Shown piece by piece: positions 10,597 through 18,831 of a stretch of DNA of 64,000 bases (position 1 is its first letter; every line of letters begins with the position of its first letter). Position numbers and translations under genes: made by a program. Source of the stretch: Macellibacteroides fermentans. Its GTDB lineage: Bacteria > Bacteroidota > Bacteroidia > Bacteroidales > Tannerellaceae. Under the pieces are notes generated by a model. That model was not told the origin of the DNA. It saw nothing but the letters and a program-made list of their open reading frames with translations, and searched no databases. The stretch lies in assembly GCF_013409575.1 (NCBI RefSeq), contig NZ_JACCCY010000001.1:620001-684000 (forward strand), given 5' to 3'.

Positions 10597-11922
10597 TCAC
10601 GAACCAAAGAAGTATCTGAATATATCATTTCCGTTCGCATAGATCAATAAACCAAACAGTAATGCCATACCCACAATCTGCGAATATTCAAGAAACTTAT
10701 CACTAGGTTTACGTCTTGCAACCACCTCATAAATTAAAAACATAACATGCCCTCCATCCAATGCCGGAATAGGAAGAATATTCATAAATGCAAGGATAAT
10801 TGACAGAAAAGCAGTCCGTTCCCAGAAAATCATCCAATCCCACTGAGCAGGGAATAAACCTCCGATAGTTCCAAAACCTCCAAGACTGGAAGCTCCTTCT
10901 TTGGTAAACACATATTTCATATCATTCACATATCCCTTTAATGTGCTTACACCCTTCTGAATACCAGCCGGGAAAGAGGCAAAAAATCCATATGTGGTAG
11001 TTACAGTTTCAAAAACTTCCATCGGGCTTTTCATATAAATACCCATATGCCCTGCCGTATCAGTTGTTAGAGTCAAAGTAAGAGGATTTCCTGAACGATA
11101 TATCCCAACTTCGATTGCTTCATTTTTATGTTTTGAAAGCATATCCGCTACATCGTCGGCTCCCGGAGTGGACGTTCCATTGACAGACACAATACTATCA
11201 TTTGCCTGAAAACCGGCTGCTAAAGCAGGAGAATTTTCAGAAAATTTATTTACAACCATTGGATAGCGAAGTCCGGCAAATCCCTTTTTATCGCGCATCA
11301 TACGTTGCATCAAATCATTTGGTATTGCAATTTCCTGCTCTTCGCCATTACGTAAAACCACAACTGTTTGTGCCTCTACAATCTTACGAATGGCTGATTC
11401 TCCAAAACGATCCAATTCTTGACCATTTGCCGATAAAAGAATATCACCGTCCTGGAACCCGATTTGTTTTGCGGTCTCACTATAATACATACCCATCTTC
11501 ATATTCTTCAATGGAAGATAAGTATCACCCCAGGCAAACAAAACCATAGAGTATATAAACAAAGCCAGCAAAAAGTTAAACACTACTCCGGCAATCATAA
11601 TCATCAATCGCTGACCTGCCGGTTTTGATCTGAATTCATATGGTTGAGGAGGTAATGCCATTTGTTCTTTATCCATCGATTCATCAATCATTCCGGATAT
11701 TTTACAATATCCACCTAAAGGTAACCAGCCAATACCGTATTCAGTTTCACTCTTTTTAGGTTTAAACTTAAAAAGAGAGAACCAAGGGTCGAAGAAAAGA
11801 TAAAACTTTTCAACTCTCACCTTAAAGATCCGGGCAAATAGGAAATGGCCGAATTCATGAACGACAACCAAAATTGATAAACTCAAAATAAGCTGTAAAG
11901 CCTTAATTAAAAATGTCTCCAT
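10597..11922 (-). CDS. rseP: RseP-type site-2 intramembrane metalloprotease
   Basis: 441 residues. Zinc protease that cuts transmembrane substrates such as anti-sigma factors or signal-peptide remnants in the inner membrane. Seen: HEFGH at residues 22-26 in the first transmembrane segment, two PDZ-like regions in the middle (about 130-290), and LDGGH at 388-392, the distal zinc ligand motif, within C-terminal membrane segments. Length fits the family. It lies 30 bases downstream of dxr; this dxr-rseP pairing is common. The actual substrates here are not visible. Confidence 0.93.
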   Translation of the reverse strand: METFLIKALQLILSLSILVVVHEFGHFLFARIFKVRVEKFYLFFDPWFSLFKFKPKKSETEYGIGWLPLGGYCKISGMIDESMDKEQMALPPQPYEFRSKPAGQRLMIMIAGVVFNFLLALFIYSMVLFAWGDTYLPLKNMKMGMYYSETAKQIGFQDGDILLSANGQELDRFGESAIRKIVEAQTVVVLRNGEEQEIAIPNDLMQRMMRDKKGFAGLRYPMVVNKFSENSPALAAGFQANDSIVSVNGTSTPGADDVADMLSKHKNEAIEVGIYRSGNPLTLTLTTDTAGHMGIYMKSPMEVFETVTTTYGFFASFPAGIQKGVSTLKGYVNDMKYVFTKEGASSLGGFGTIGGLFPAQWDWMIFWERTAFLSIILAFMNILPIPALDGGHVMFLIYEVVARRKPSDKFLEYSQIVGMALLFGLLIYANGNDIFRYFFGS

Positions 11923-11952
11923 CTATAGTTTGTTATGTTTTTAATTTATTTA

Positions 11953-13101
11953 TTAGAATAAGGATGCTGCAATCAGGCGTACTTCCTCATCAGATCGTAC
12001 ATAATCATCGTACGAAGGTGTCGGGACAAAAGATGCCTTGCACATGGTTTGCTCTATTACTTCACTCATTTGAAGAAAGCCAATCCGATCCTTTAAGAAA
12101 GCCTCAACTACAACCTCATTCGCAGCATTCAAAATACAGGGCATGTTTCCCCCTTTTTTAACCGCATCAAAAGCAAAGGCCAGATTTCGGAAACGAGTCA
12201 TATCGGGCTCCTCAAAAGTCAATGTAGAGTATTGATTAAAATCCAATCTGGGAGCACTACTTTTTAATCTTTCCGGATACGAAAATGCATAGCTGATCGG
12301 AAGCTTCATATCAGGAATCCCCAGCTGCGCCATAACAGCACCATCTTCAAATTGAACCATTGAGTGAATAATAGACTGTGGATGAACTACAACCTGAATT
12401 TGTTCTGGAGAGAGACCAAATAACCACTTGGCTTCAATCATCTCAAAACCTTTATTCATCATTGAAGCAGAATCAATTGTCACCTTCGCTCCCATTGACC
12501 AATTAGGATGTTTTAATGCCTGAGCTTTGGTGACGGTTTCAAGTTCTTTCAATGATTTGTTACGAAAAGGTCCACCAGAGGCTGTCAGCAGTATCTTTTC
12601 CACCGCATTGTTACCTTCACCAACCAAACATTGAAAAATAGCAGAATGTTCGGAGTCAACAGGTAAAACAGGCACTTTATATTCCGTAGCCAATGCTGTA
12701 ATTAATTCTCCGGCAACCACCAACGTCTCTTTATTTGCCAATGCAATTGCCTTACCTGCTTTTATCGCCTGTATCGTTGGTTTTAATCCTGAATATCCCA
12801 CCATTGCTGTCAGCACCATATGAATAGGTTCAGCCTGTACAACCTGAGAGATAGCATCGGCACCTGCCCACACCTTTATTGGAAGATCTTCCAAAGCCTC
12901 CTTTAGTTCGGGATATTTCTGTTCATTGGCGATTACCACAACCTCCGGCAAGAACTTTCTCGCCTGATTTATCAATAAATCTACCTGATTATTAGCCGTC
13001 AGAGCATATACTTCAAACAGGTCAGCATGTTCGCTGATCACTTCAAGTGCCTGCGTTCCTATCGAACCGGTAGAGCCTAAAATAGCCAGTTGTCTTTTCA
13101 T
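11953..13101 (-). CDS. dxr: 1-deoxy-D-xylulose-5-phosphate reductoisomerase
   Basis: 382 residues from the ATG at 13101. The frame is open further upstream, but the family begins at MKRQLAILGSTGSIG. Converts DXP to MEP with NADPH, the committed step of non-mevalonate isoprenoid synthesis. Seen: NADPH loop GSTGSIG (9-15), the metal-binding region VDSEHSAIFQ, and IDSASMMNKG in the catalytic domain. It starts 4 bases after the M23 peptidase stop, so the two are almost certainly co-transcribed. Confidence 0.96.
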   Translation of the reverse strand: MKRQLAILGSTGSIGTQALEVISEHADLFEVYALTANNQVDLLINQARKFLPEVVVIANEQKYPELKEALEDLPIKVWAGADAISQVVQAEPIHMVLTAMVGYSGLKPTIQAIKAGKAIALANKETLVVAGELITALATEYKVPVLPVDSEHSAIFQCLVGEGNNAVEKILLTASGGPFRNKSLKELETVTKAQALKHPNWSMGAKVTIDSASMMNKGFEMIEAKWLFGLSPEQIQVVVHPQSIIHSMVQFEDGAVMAQLGIPDMKLPISYAFSYPERLKSSAPRLDFNQYSTLTFEEPDMTRFRNLAFAFDAVKKGGNMPCILNAANEVVVEAFLKDRIGFLQMSEVIEQTMCKASFVPTPSYDDYVRSDEEVRLIAASLF

Positions 13102-13105
13102 GTAT

Positions 13106-13975
13106 TTAAAAAGATATATATTCTTCAGGATTAACAGGAGATCCCTTGTACCAAAGTTCAAAATGCAGATGAGGTCCTGTAGACAACTTACCTGTATTAC
13201 CAACCAAAGCAATTGCCTCTCCTGCTACTACACGGTCTCCCGCATCCTTAAGCAACAATTCATTATGTTTGTAAATAGATAAAAATCCATTTCTATGTTG
13301 AATCTGAATCACATTTCCGTAGTTTACATCAAAACCGGTAAAAATAACCGTACCATCCATAGTTGCCAGAACACTTTCACGTTCAGCAGCAACCAAATCA
13401 ACACCATAATGACGTTTTTCCGCCTCATAATGCGATGAGATCACTCCACTTACCGGTTTATAAAAGAAAGCACCTTCAGTAGGAACTGAATTTGGTGTAA
13501 GTACAGACAGATTATACTTTTCTTCTTCCTCAAACTTTTTCACAAATTCCGACTCAGCCTTTCCTCGAGGTATTTCATAGTTTGCATCGGCATGTGCAAG
13601 AGAATCTATGGTTCGGATGGAGTCCAGAGGCAAAGTTCCGGTTAAGATACCTGCCACATTATCAAGATATAGTTTTTGTACAGCCAACATCCTTTCTAAA
13701 GAATCAGCTTTGAGTGCATTTTGTACTATTTCTTTTCGAACTTCAACATCCAGATATCCGGGAAGATAGTTTCTAATGGGGGTTTTGATAATAATAAAGG
13801 AAGTAATTGCGATCAGAAAAAAAGCAAAGACAGCCAGTACAACAAAAGCAGATAGCTGAGATAGACGGAAAGACCATACCTCTTCGAGTGTGGCCTCATT
13901 AAAAAATGACAGTTTGTATTTGAACCGTATCCGGTGCCAAAAAGACTTCTGATGCTTTCGTTTTTTCTGTACCAT
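13106..13975 (-). CDS. M23 (LytM) peptidoglycan endopeptidase, membrane-anchored
   Basis: 289 residues: a basic cytoplasmic start, one membrane segment at about 42-63, a periplasmic linker, and a C-terminal M23 domain. The zinc and catalytic residues are all present: His189 and Asp193 (HYGVD), His237, and His269/His271 (HLH). It is therefore predicted to cut peptide cross-bridges in peptidoglycan, unlike LytM-domain activators that have lost these residues. It sits between rimM and dxr in an envelope gene cluster. Confidence 0.9.
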   Translation of the reverse strand: MVQKKRKHQKSFWHRIRFKYKLSFFNEATLEEVWSFRLSQLSAFVVLAVFAFFLIAITSFIIIKTPIRNYLPGYLDVEVRKEIVQNALKADSLERMLAVQKLYLDNVAGILTGTLPLDSIRTIDSLAHADANYEIPRGKAESEFVKKFEEEEKYNLSVLTPNSVPTEGAFFYKPVSGVISSHYEAEKRHYGVDLVAAERESVLATMDGTVIFTGFDVNYGNVIQIQHRNGFLSIYKHNELLLKDAGDRVVAGEAIALVGNTGKLSTGPHLHFELWYKGSPVNPEEYISF

Positions 13976-14044
13976 GCTTTTTACTTAAAACGCAAAAGTA
14001 ACAAAATCCTCCTCCATTGAAAAGATGTTCACGCTTATTAACTA

Positions 14045-14563
14045 TTATAAATCCAGTAATCCATCCGGCAATGCCACTTCCAGGAACTTCTTGTCGTGAT
14101 CCACCCCAAGTATCAGCTCTTCGGCCGCAGGAATTAAAATTTCGTTTCCTTTATAATTTACCTGTAGAAGAACATTGATTGTAGATTCATCCACCATCGT
14201 AATCGGTCCCAATAGTCCTAATTTTGCATCTGATACCATATATCCTACAAAACTATCCCAGGTCATATCCCCAACCAGATCACCAACTGCAGCATCAAGA
14301 GGATAATACACCTCCAGATTACTAAATTCACGAGCCTGTAATTCGGAATTTACATTTTCGAGTTTTACAAGTATGGATGAGTCGGACTTATAACGGTATT
14401 CCTCAATAAAGAAAGGCACCAAAATTCCTTCAAATTCGCAAACAATAAAAGGATCATCACTGTCATCGAATACATCACTGGTAGTCAACAACGTTATCTC
14501 ACCTTTTATTCCATGAGGCTTGGCAAACTGACCAATCTTGAAAACATCTTCTTTCTTTATCAT
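14045..14563 (-). CDS. rimM: Ribosome maturation factor RimM
   Basis: 172 residues. Binds the 30S head during late assembly, near S19. Seen: N-terminal RimM domain (FKIGQFAKPHGIKGE) and a PRC-barrel-like C-terminal half with EILIPAAEELILGVD. Length is typical. It lies 9 bases downstream of murA and about 70 bases upstream of the M23 gene, within the same minus-strand run. Confidence 0.93.
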   Translation of the reverse strand: MIKKEDVFKIGQFAKPHGIKGEITLLTTSDVFDDSDDPFIVCEFEGILVPFFIEEYRYKSDSSILVKLENVNSELQAREFSNLEVYYPLDAAVGDLVGDMTWDSFVGYMVSDAKLGLLGPITMVDESTINVLLQVNYKGNEILIPAAEELILGVDHDKKFLEVALPDGLLDL

Positions 14564-14572
14564 AATTTAGTA

Positions 14573-15877
14573 TTAAAGACGTGTAATACGCGCACCTATG
14601 CTATTAAGGCGTTTATCTATATTTTGATACCCCCTGTCAATCTGATCGATATTATGAATACGGCTTGTACCCTCTGCACTCATTGCAGCAATAAGCAACG
14701 CAATACCTGCACGAATATCCGGAGACACCATAGTTGCTCCACGAAGTTTATAACGGTTTCCCAAGCCGATTACCGTTGCCCTGTGTGGGTCGCATAAGAT
14801 AATCTGAGCACCCATATCAATCAGCTTATCTACAAAGAAAAGGCGGCTTTCAAACATTTTCTGATGAATCAGTACACTACCCACAGCCTGTGTTGCTACA
14901 ACTAAAAACACACTGAGCAAGTCGGGTGTAAGACCAGGCCAGGGAGCATCTGCAATCGTCATGATCGACCCATCGATGAAAGTATCTATTTCGTAAGACT
15001 CATGTGTAGGAATATGAATATCGTCGCCCTGTTGCTCGACAGTAATCCCCAAACGTCTAAATGATTCAGGTATAATACCCAACATATCGAAGCCGGTATT
15101 TTTGATAGTTATATCGGAGCCGGTCATCGCCGCCATTCCAATAAAACTACCCACTTCAATCATATCCGGAAGAATTCTATGATTTGTCCCTTTCAGCGAA
15201 TCCACACCTTGAATTGTAAGCAAATTAGACCCTACACCCGAAATATCGGCTCCCATCTGAATCAACATTTTAGAAAGTTGCTGCAAATAAGGTTCGCAGG
15301 CAGCATTGTAAATCGTTGTAATTCCTTCTGCCATTACAGCAGCCATCAATATATTGGCTGTACCCGTAACAGATGCCTCATCTAAAAGCATATAAGCCCC
15401 CTTCAGATGCTTCGCTTCAATTTCATAAAGCTGGGCATCCGGATTGTATGTAAAAGTAGCTCCGAGCTTCTGTATACCAGTAAAATGAGTATCCAATCTT
15501 CTGCGTCCGATCTTATCACCGCCGGGTTTAGGCAAAACAGCTTTTCCGAAACGGGCCAACAAAGGACCGACAATCATTACAGATCCTCTCAACGAAGCAC
15601 TTTTCCGTACAAAATCTTCCGTTTTTAAATAATCCAGATTCACATTATCTGCCTGGAATGCATAAGTGTCTAACGATAATCGCTCCACCTTTACCTGCAT
15701 ATCCCTCAACAACTGTATAAGATTATTTACATCCAGGATGTCCGGTATATTAGTTATCGTAACTTTTTCAGGAGTAAGTAAAACAGCACAAATCACTTGT
15801 AATGCCTCATTTTTAGCCCCCTGCGGAACAATTTCTCCGCTCATTCTACAACCACCTTCAATAACAAATGATGCCAT
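14573..15877 (-). CDS. murA: UDP-N-acetylglucosamine 1-carboxyvinyltransferase, Asp at the fosfomycin site
   Basis: 434 residues. Transfers enolpyruvate from PEP to UDP-GlcNAc, the first committed step of peptidoglycan synthesis. Seen: KNEAL near residue 22, the RKSASLRGS segment, and the catalytic loop reading PGGDKIGRRRLDTH. The Asp there is residue 121 and occupies the place of E. coli Cys115, the residue alkylated by fosfomycin. An Asp at this position is known from other bacteria to keep activity and give intrinsic fosfomycin resistance. It follows the DUF4290 gene by 19 bases. Confidence 0.96.
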   Translation of the reverse strand: MASFVIEGGCRMSGEIVPQGAKNEALQVICAVLLTPEKVTITNIPDILDVNNLIQLLRDMQVKVERLSLDTYAFQADNVNLDYLKTEDFVRKSASLRGSVMIVGPLLARFGKAVLPKPGGDKIGRRRLDTHFTGIQKLGATFTYNPDAQLYEIEAKHLKGAYMLLDEASVTGTANILMAAVMAEGITTIYNAACEPYLQQLSKMLIQMGADISGVGSNLLTIQGVDSLKGTNHRILPDMIEVGSFIGMAAMTGSDITIKNTGFDMLGIIPESFRRLGITVEQQGDDIHIPTHESYEIDTFIDGSIMTIADAPWPGLTPDLLSVFLVVATQAVGSVLIHQKMFESRLFFVDKLIDMGAQIILCDPHRATVIGLGNRYKLRGATMVSPDIRAGIALLIAAMSAEGTSRIHNIDQIDRGYQNIDKRLNSIGARITRL

Positions 15878-15896
15878 AGTCTCTTTTTACAAAAGG

Positions 15897-16493
15897 TCAA
15901 CGACCTTTACGTGTATAGTTTTTGTTTGTATTTTTTCTGGATAAAATATCTTTGCTTTCTGTAAGCTTATGTTGTTCTTCATCCAACACAATTCTTCCTT
16001 CCGACAATTCATCCAGATCTTTAAAAATCTTTCGGTCATCAACCGCTTCTTTATTCCAATTTAGAAACGACTTTTTCATCTGATTGGCCAACAGTTTAAT
16101 AAGGTAAGTCTTTTCTTGTCCCTCTTCAAACTCATTTGCTTTTAAAATCATTCGTTCCAATGTCTTGCCGTAATGTCTGTAACGAATTCTACCCGAATTA
16201 TAAGGGATACGTGGCGGTCGGCTATGTAGGTCTTCCTTCTTTACAATTTCATACGGGTAATCAATATCAAGTTTAAAATCCGCCATGATAGCCAGGTGAT
16301 CCCATAAAATATGTTTAAAGTCATTAACATCACGCAGGTGGGGAAACATATTCCCCATGATATTGATAATTGAATTGGCGCACCGCATTCGTTCTTCCTT
16401 ATCTTCAATCGTAAGGCAATAATCTACCATGTTCTGTATATTGCGTCCATACTCAGGCAGAATCAAACGTTTTAGTTCTGTATTATATTCCAT
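15897..16493 (-). CDS. DUF4290 protein
   Basis: 198 residues from the ATG at 16493 (MEYNTELKRLILPEYGRNIQ). The frame is open to 16574, but a -7-like box at 16513-16520 lies inside that extension. Helical and charged, without signal peptide or membrane segment, with a basic C-terminal tail. The DUF4290 family is restricted to Bacteroidota and has no assigned function. It heads the cluster with murA, rimM, M23, dxr and rseP, which suggests a link to cell-envelope growth, but only from position. Confidence 0.85.
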   Translation of the reverse strand: MEYNTELKRLILPEYGRNIQNMVDYCLTIEDKEERMRCANSIINIMGNMFPHLRDVNDFKHILWDHLAIMADFKLDIDYPYEIVKKEDLHSRPPRIPYNSGRIRYRHYGKTLERMILKANEFEEGQEKTYLIKLLANQMKKSFLNWNKEAVDDRKIFKDLDELSEGRIVLDEEQHKLTESKDILSRKNTNKNYTRKGR

Positions 16494-16512
16494 TCTAACA
16501 TTTATTATTCTG

Positions 16513-16520
16513 CAAAAATA
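16513..16520 (-). promoter_or_regulatory. -7 box for the DUF4290-murA cluster
   Basis: Read on the minus strand it is TATTTTTG, matching TAnnTTTG, 20 bases before the ATG at 16493. No clear upstream TTTG. Confidence 0.45.
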
Positions 16521-16624
16521 CACAAATAAATTGAATATCTTAAGAGTAAACATCAGAAGCTGCTCTGTTTGCATTCAAATATATTTCTTTTCGCCATTAC
16601 GAAGCAGAAATCGAATTATTTTCG

Positions 16625-16633
16625 TACGTTTGC
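16625..16633 (+). promoter_or_regulatory. -7 box for the DUF3298-type lipoprotein gene
   Basis: TACGTTTGC fits TAnnTTTG exactly, 27 bases before the ATG at 16660. It faces away from the minus-strand cluster, so this is a divergent promoter region. Confidence 0.5.
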
Positions 16634-16659
16634 ATGATATAATTGTAAATTTAACAGCC

Positions 16660-17505
16660 ATGACAACACAGCTTCAAGCTAAATTTATAGTGTTAATTTC
16701 ACTTCTACTACTTGTAGGATGTAACAATACGCCAAAGAAAGCCGACAGCAATAAAGTTACGTTCGACTCTATCAAGGTAGATAAAAGTTACCATTTGCTT
16801 GATAACCCTGAAAACCCCAATTGCAATCTGCAGATTAACTTCACATACCCAATCCAGGTCGATAATAAACAGCAACTCAAAAATATACAACGGCTCTTTA
16901 TTCAATCGTATTTTGGAGATTCATACATCGATTATTCTCCACAGGAAGCTGTCGAAAAGTATACAGAAAACTATCTTACCAATTACAAGGCATTGGAAGC
17001 TGATTTTAAATCGGAAGCAGTAAAGGCGCAAGATGAACCCATTGGCGCATGGTATTCCTATTACGAAATGTCGTCAAACAAAATTACCTATAATCAAAGT
17101 GGATTGCTGTGTTTCACAGTAAACTTTGAAAATTATACCGGAGGTGCGCATGGATCGCATTCCTATTTCAATCATATCATCAACTTAAAGACAGGTTCTG
17201 CTGTTACAGAGAAAGAGGTATTTATTGATAATTATGAAGACGATCTTGCCAAAATTCTTGTTGATGCCATAGCAAAACAAAATCAGGTTACCGACGTAAA
17301 AGCCCTCGAAAATATGGGCTTCTTCAGTGTAGATGAGATTTTTCCCAATGGGAACTTCAGCGTAGATGAAACCGGTATAAATTATACATTTAACGAATAT
17401 GAAATAGCGGCTTACGTAGTGGGGGCAACACATGTGCATCTCTCTTTCGAAGAAATAAAACACTTGGCCCGCAAAGAAAGTCCTATTGCTCATCTCGTAT
17501 TTTAA
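16660..17505 (+). CDS. Lipoprotein with DUF3298/DUF4163-type domain
   Basis: 281 residues from the ATG at 16660. The frame is open upstream, but the lipoprotein signal MTTQLQAKFIVLISLLLLVG followed by Cys21 fixes the start. The C-terminal part contains GGAHGSHSYFNHIINLKTG and a downstream TEKEVF segment typical of the RsiV-like DUF3298 domain. Predicted to be anchored to a membrane on the periplasmic side. Its function is unknown; RsiV binds lysozyme, but extending that here would be speculation. Confidence 0.82.
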   Translation: MTTQLQAKFIVLISLLLLVGCNNTPKKADSNKVTFDSIKVDKSYHLLDNPENPNCNLQINFTYPIQVDNKQQLKNIQRLFIQSYFGDSYIDYSPQEAVEKYTENYLTNYKALEADFKSEAVKAQDEPIGAWYSYYEMSSNKITYNQSGLLCFTVNFENYTGGAHGSHSYFNHIINLKTGSAVTEKEVFIDNYEDDLAKILVDAIAKQNQVTDVKALENMGFFSVDEIFPNGNFSVDETGINYTFNEYEIAAYVVGATHVHLSFEEIKHLARKESPIAHLVF

Positions 17506-17545
17506 TAGCGAGAACCTGTTTCAGTTTTTTTAATATTTAAAAACA

Positions 17546-18166
17546 ATGAAAGTTATACAAACTTATTTTCCCGAATTAAGCGAACAACAGTGCCAACAGC
17601 TTGCAGCACTATACGATTTATATACTGATTGGAATGCCAAAATAAATGTCATTTCAAGAAAAGATATTGAAAACCTTTACCTTCACCATGTTTTACATTC
17701 ATTAGGCATAGTTAAGATGCTTCGCTTCAAGGATGGGTCGTCTGTAATGGACGTTGGTACAGGCGGGGGATTTCCCGGTATTCCACTAGCCATATTCTTC
17801 CCTCAGGTTCAATTTCATTTGGTGGATAGCATAGGCAAAAAGATAAAAGTGGGGCAAGCGGTTGCCGAAGCCATCGGACTAAAAAATATTACCTTCCGCC
17901 ATTGCAGGGTTGAAGAGGAAAAAGAAAAGTATGATTTCGTAGTAAGCCGTGCCGTAATGCCTTTGGCTGATTTGGTAAAGCTTGTACGTAAAAACATAAA
18001 AAAAGAGCAACACAACGCTCTTCCTAACGGACTTATTTGTCTCAAAGGAGGCGAACTTCAACACGAAATTCTTCCTTTTAGAAATCAGGCATTAAGTTTA
18101 GAATTAGGGGATTACTTTAAAGAAGAGTTTTTTAAAACAAAAAAAGTTGTATACGTGCCATTATGA
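17546..18166 (+). CDS. rsmG: 16S rRNA (guanine-527-N7) methyltransferase
   Basis: 206 residues. Methylates G527 in the 530 loop of 16S rRNA using S-adenosylmethionine. Seen: DWNAKINVISRKD at the start, the SAM loop VMDVGTGGGFPGIPLAI near residues 66-82, and the VVSRAVMPLADLV segment. Length is typical. Its last four bases overlap the ATG of the MBL gene (ATGA), indicating coupled translation. Confidence 0.95.
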   Translation: MKVIQTYFPELSEQQCQQLAALYDLYTDWNAKINVISRKDIENLYLHHVLHSLGIVKMLRFKDGSSVMDVGTGGGFPGIPLAIFFPQVQFHLVDSIGKKIKVGQAVAEAIGLKNITFRHCRVEEEKEKYDFVVSRAVMPLADLVKLVRKNIKKEQHNALPNGLICLKGGELQHEILPFRNQALSLELGDYFKEEFFKTKKVVYVPL

Positions 18167-18801
18167 TACATGTAAAACGTTTTGAATTCAATTATTTCTC
18201 TGTAAACACCTATCTGTTATACGATAAGACAGGCGAGGCTGTATTAATTGATTGCGGCTGCATGAATCAGCGGGAGGAAGAGGAATTAAAAGCCTTTATT
18301 GATGAAAACAAACTTACGCTGAAAAGACTTTTATGTACCCACCTTCATCTCGATCATGTGTTTGGAAATGCATTTATTACTCAAACCTATGGATTGGAAC
18401 CAGAAGCTCATAAGGCAGATACAGAGTTACTTCCTTCTGCCGAAGAACAAGCCAAGGCATTCGGACTATCCATGAAAGGCAAAAGTGGACAAGTAAGCCA
18501 TTTTATAACAGTTGGAGAAGCAATCCACTTTGGAGAAAGTTCCCTCATCTCGTTACATGTTCCAGGACATTCTCCCGGAAGTCTTGTTTTTTATAGCGAA
18601 GCAAGCAATCTGGCTATCACAGGCGATACTCTCTTTGCCGGTGGTATCGGGCGTACAGATCTATGGGCCGGTAACCAGGAAATACTACTTGCTGCCATCC
18701 GAAACAAGCTCCTTACCTTGCCGGACAGCACTATAATTTATCCCGGTCATGGACCGGAATCTTCCATTCGTGAAGAAAAACTTGAAAATCCGTACATCTA
18801 A
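18163..18801 (+). CDS. MBL-fold metallo-hydrolase (glyoxalase II-like)
   Basis: 212 residues. Seen: the metal-binding motif CTHLHLDHVFGN (HxHxDH near residue 60), GHSPGSLVFY, GDTLFAGGIGRTDLW and the final YPGHGPES. These are the order and spacing of hydroxyacylglutathione-hydrolase-like proteins that bind two metal ions. It may hydrolyse a thioester, but the substrate is not determined. Overlaps rsmG by four bases. Confidence 0.9.
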   Translation: MIHVKRFEFNYFSVNTYLLYDKTGEAVLIDCGCMNQREEEELKAFIDENKLTLKRLLCTHLHLDHVFGNAFITQTYGLEPEAHKADTELLPSAEEQAKAFGLSMKGKSGQVSHFITVGEAIHFGESSLISLHVPGHSPGSLVFYSEASNLAITGDTLFAGGIGRTDLWAGNQEILLAAIRNKLLTLPDSTIIYPGHGPESSIREEKLENPYI

Positions 18802-18831
18802 ATTCAAAAATAAATCAAATACCTAGAATCT

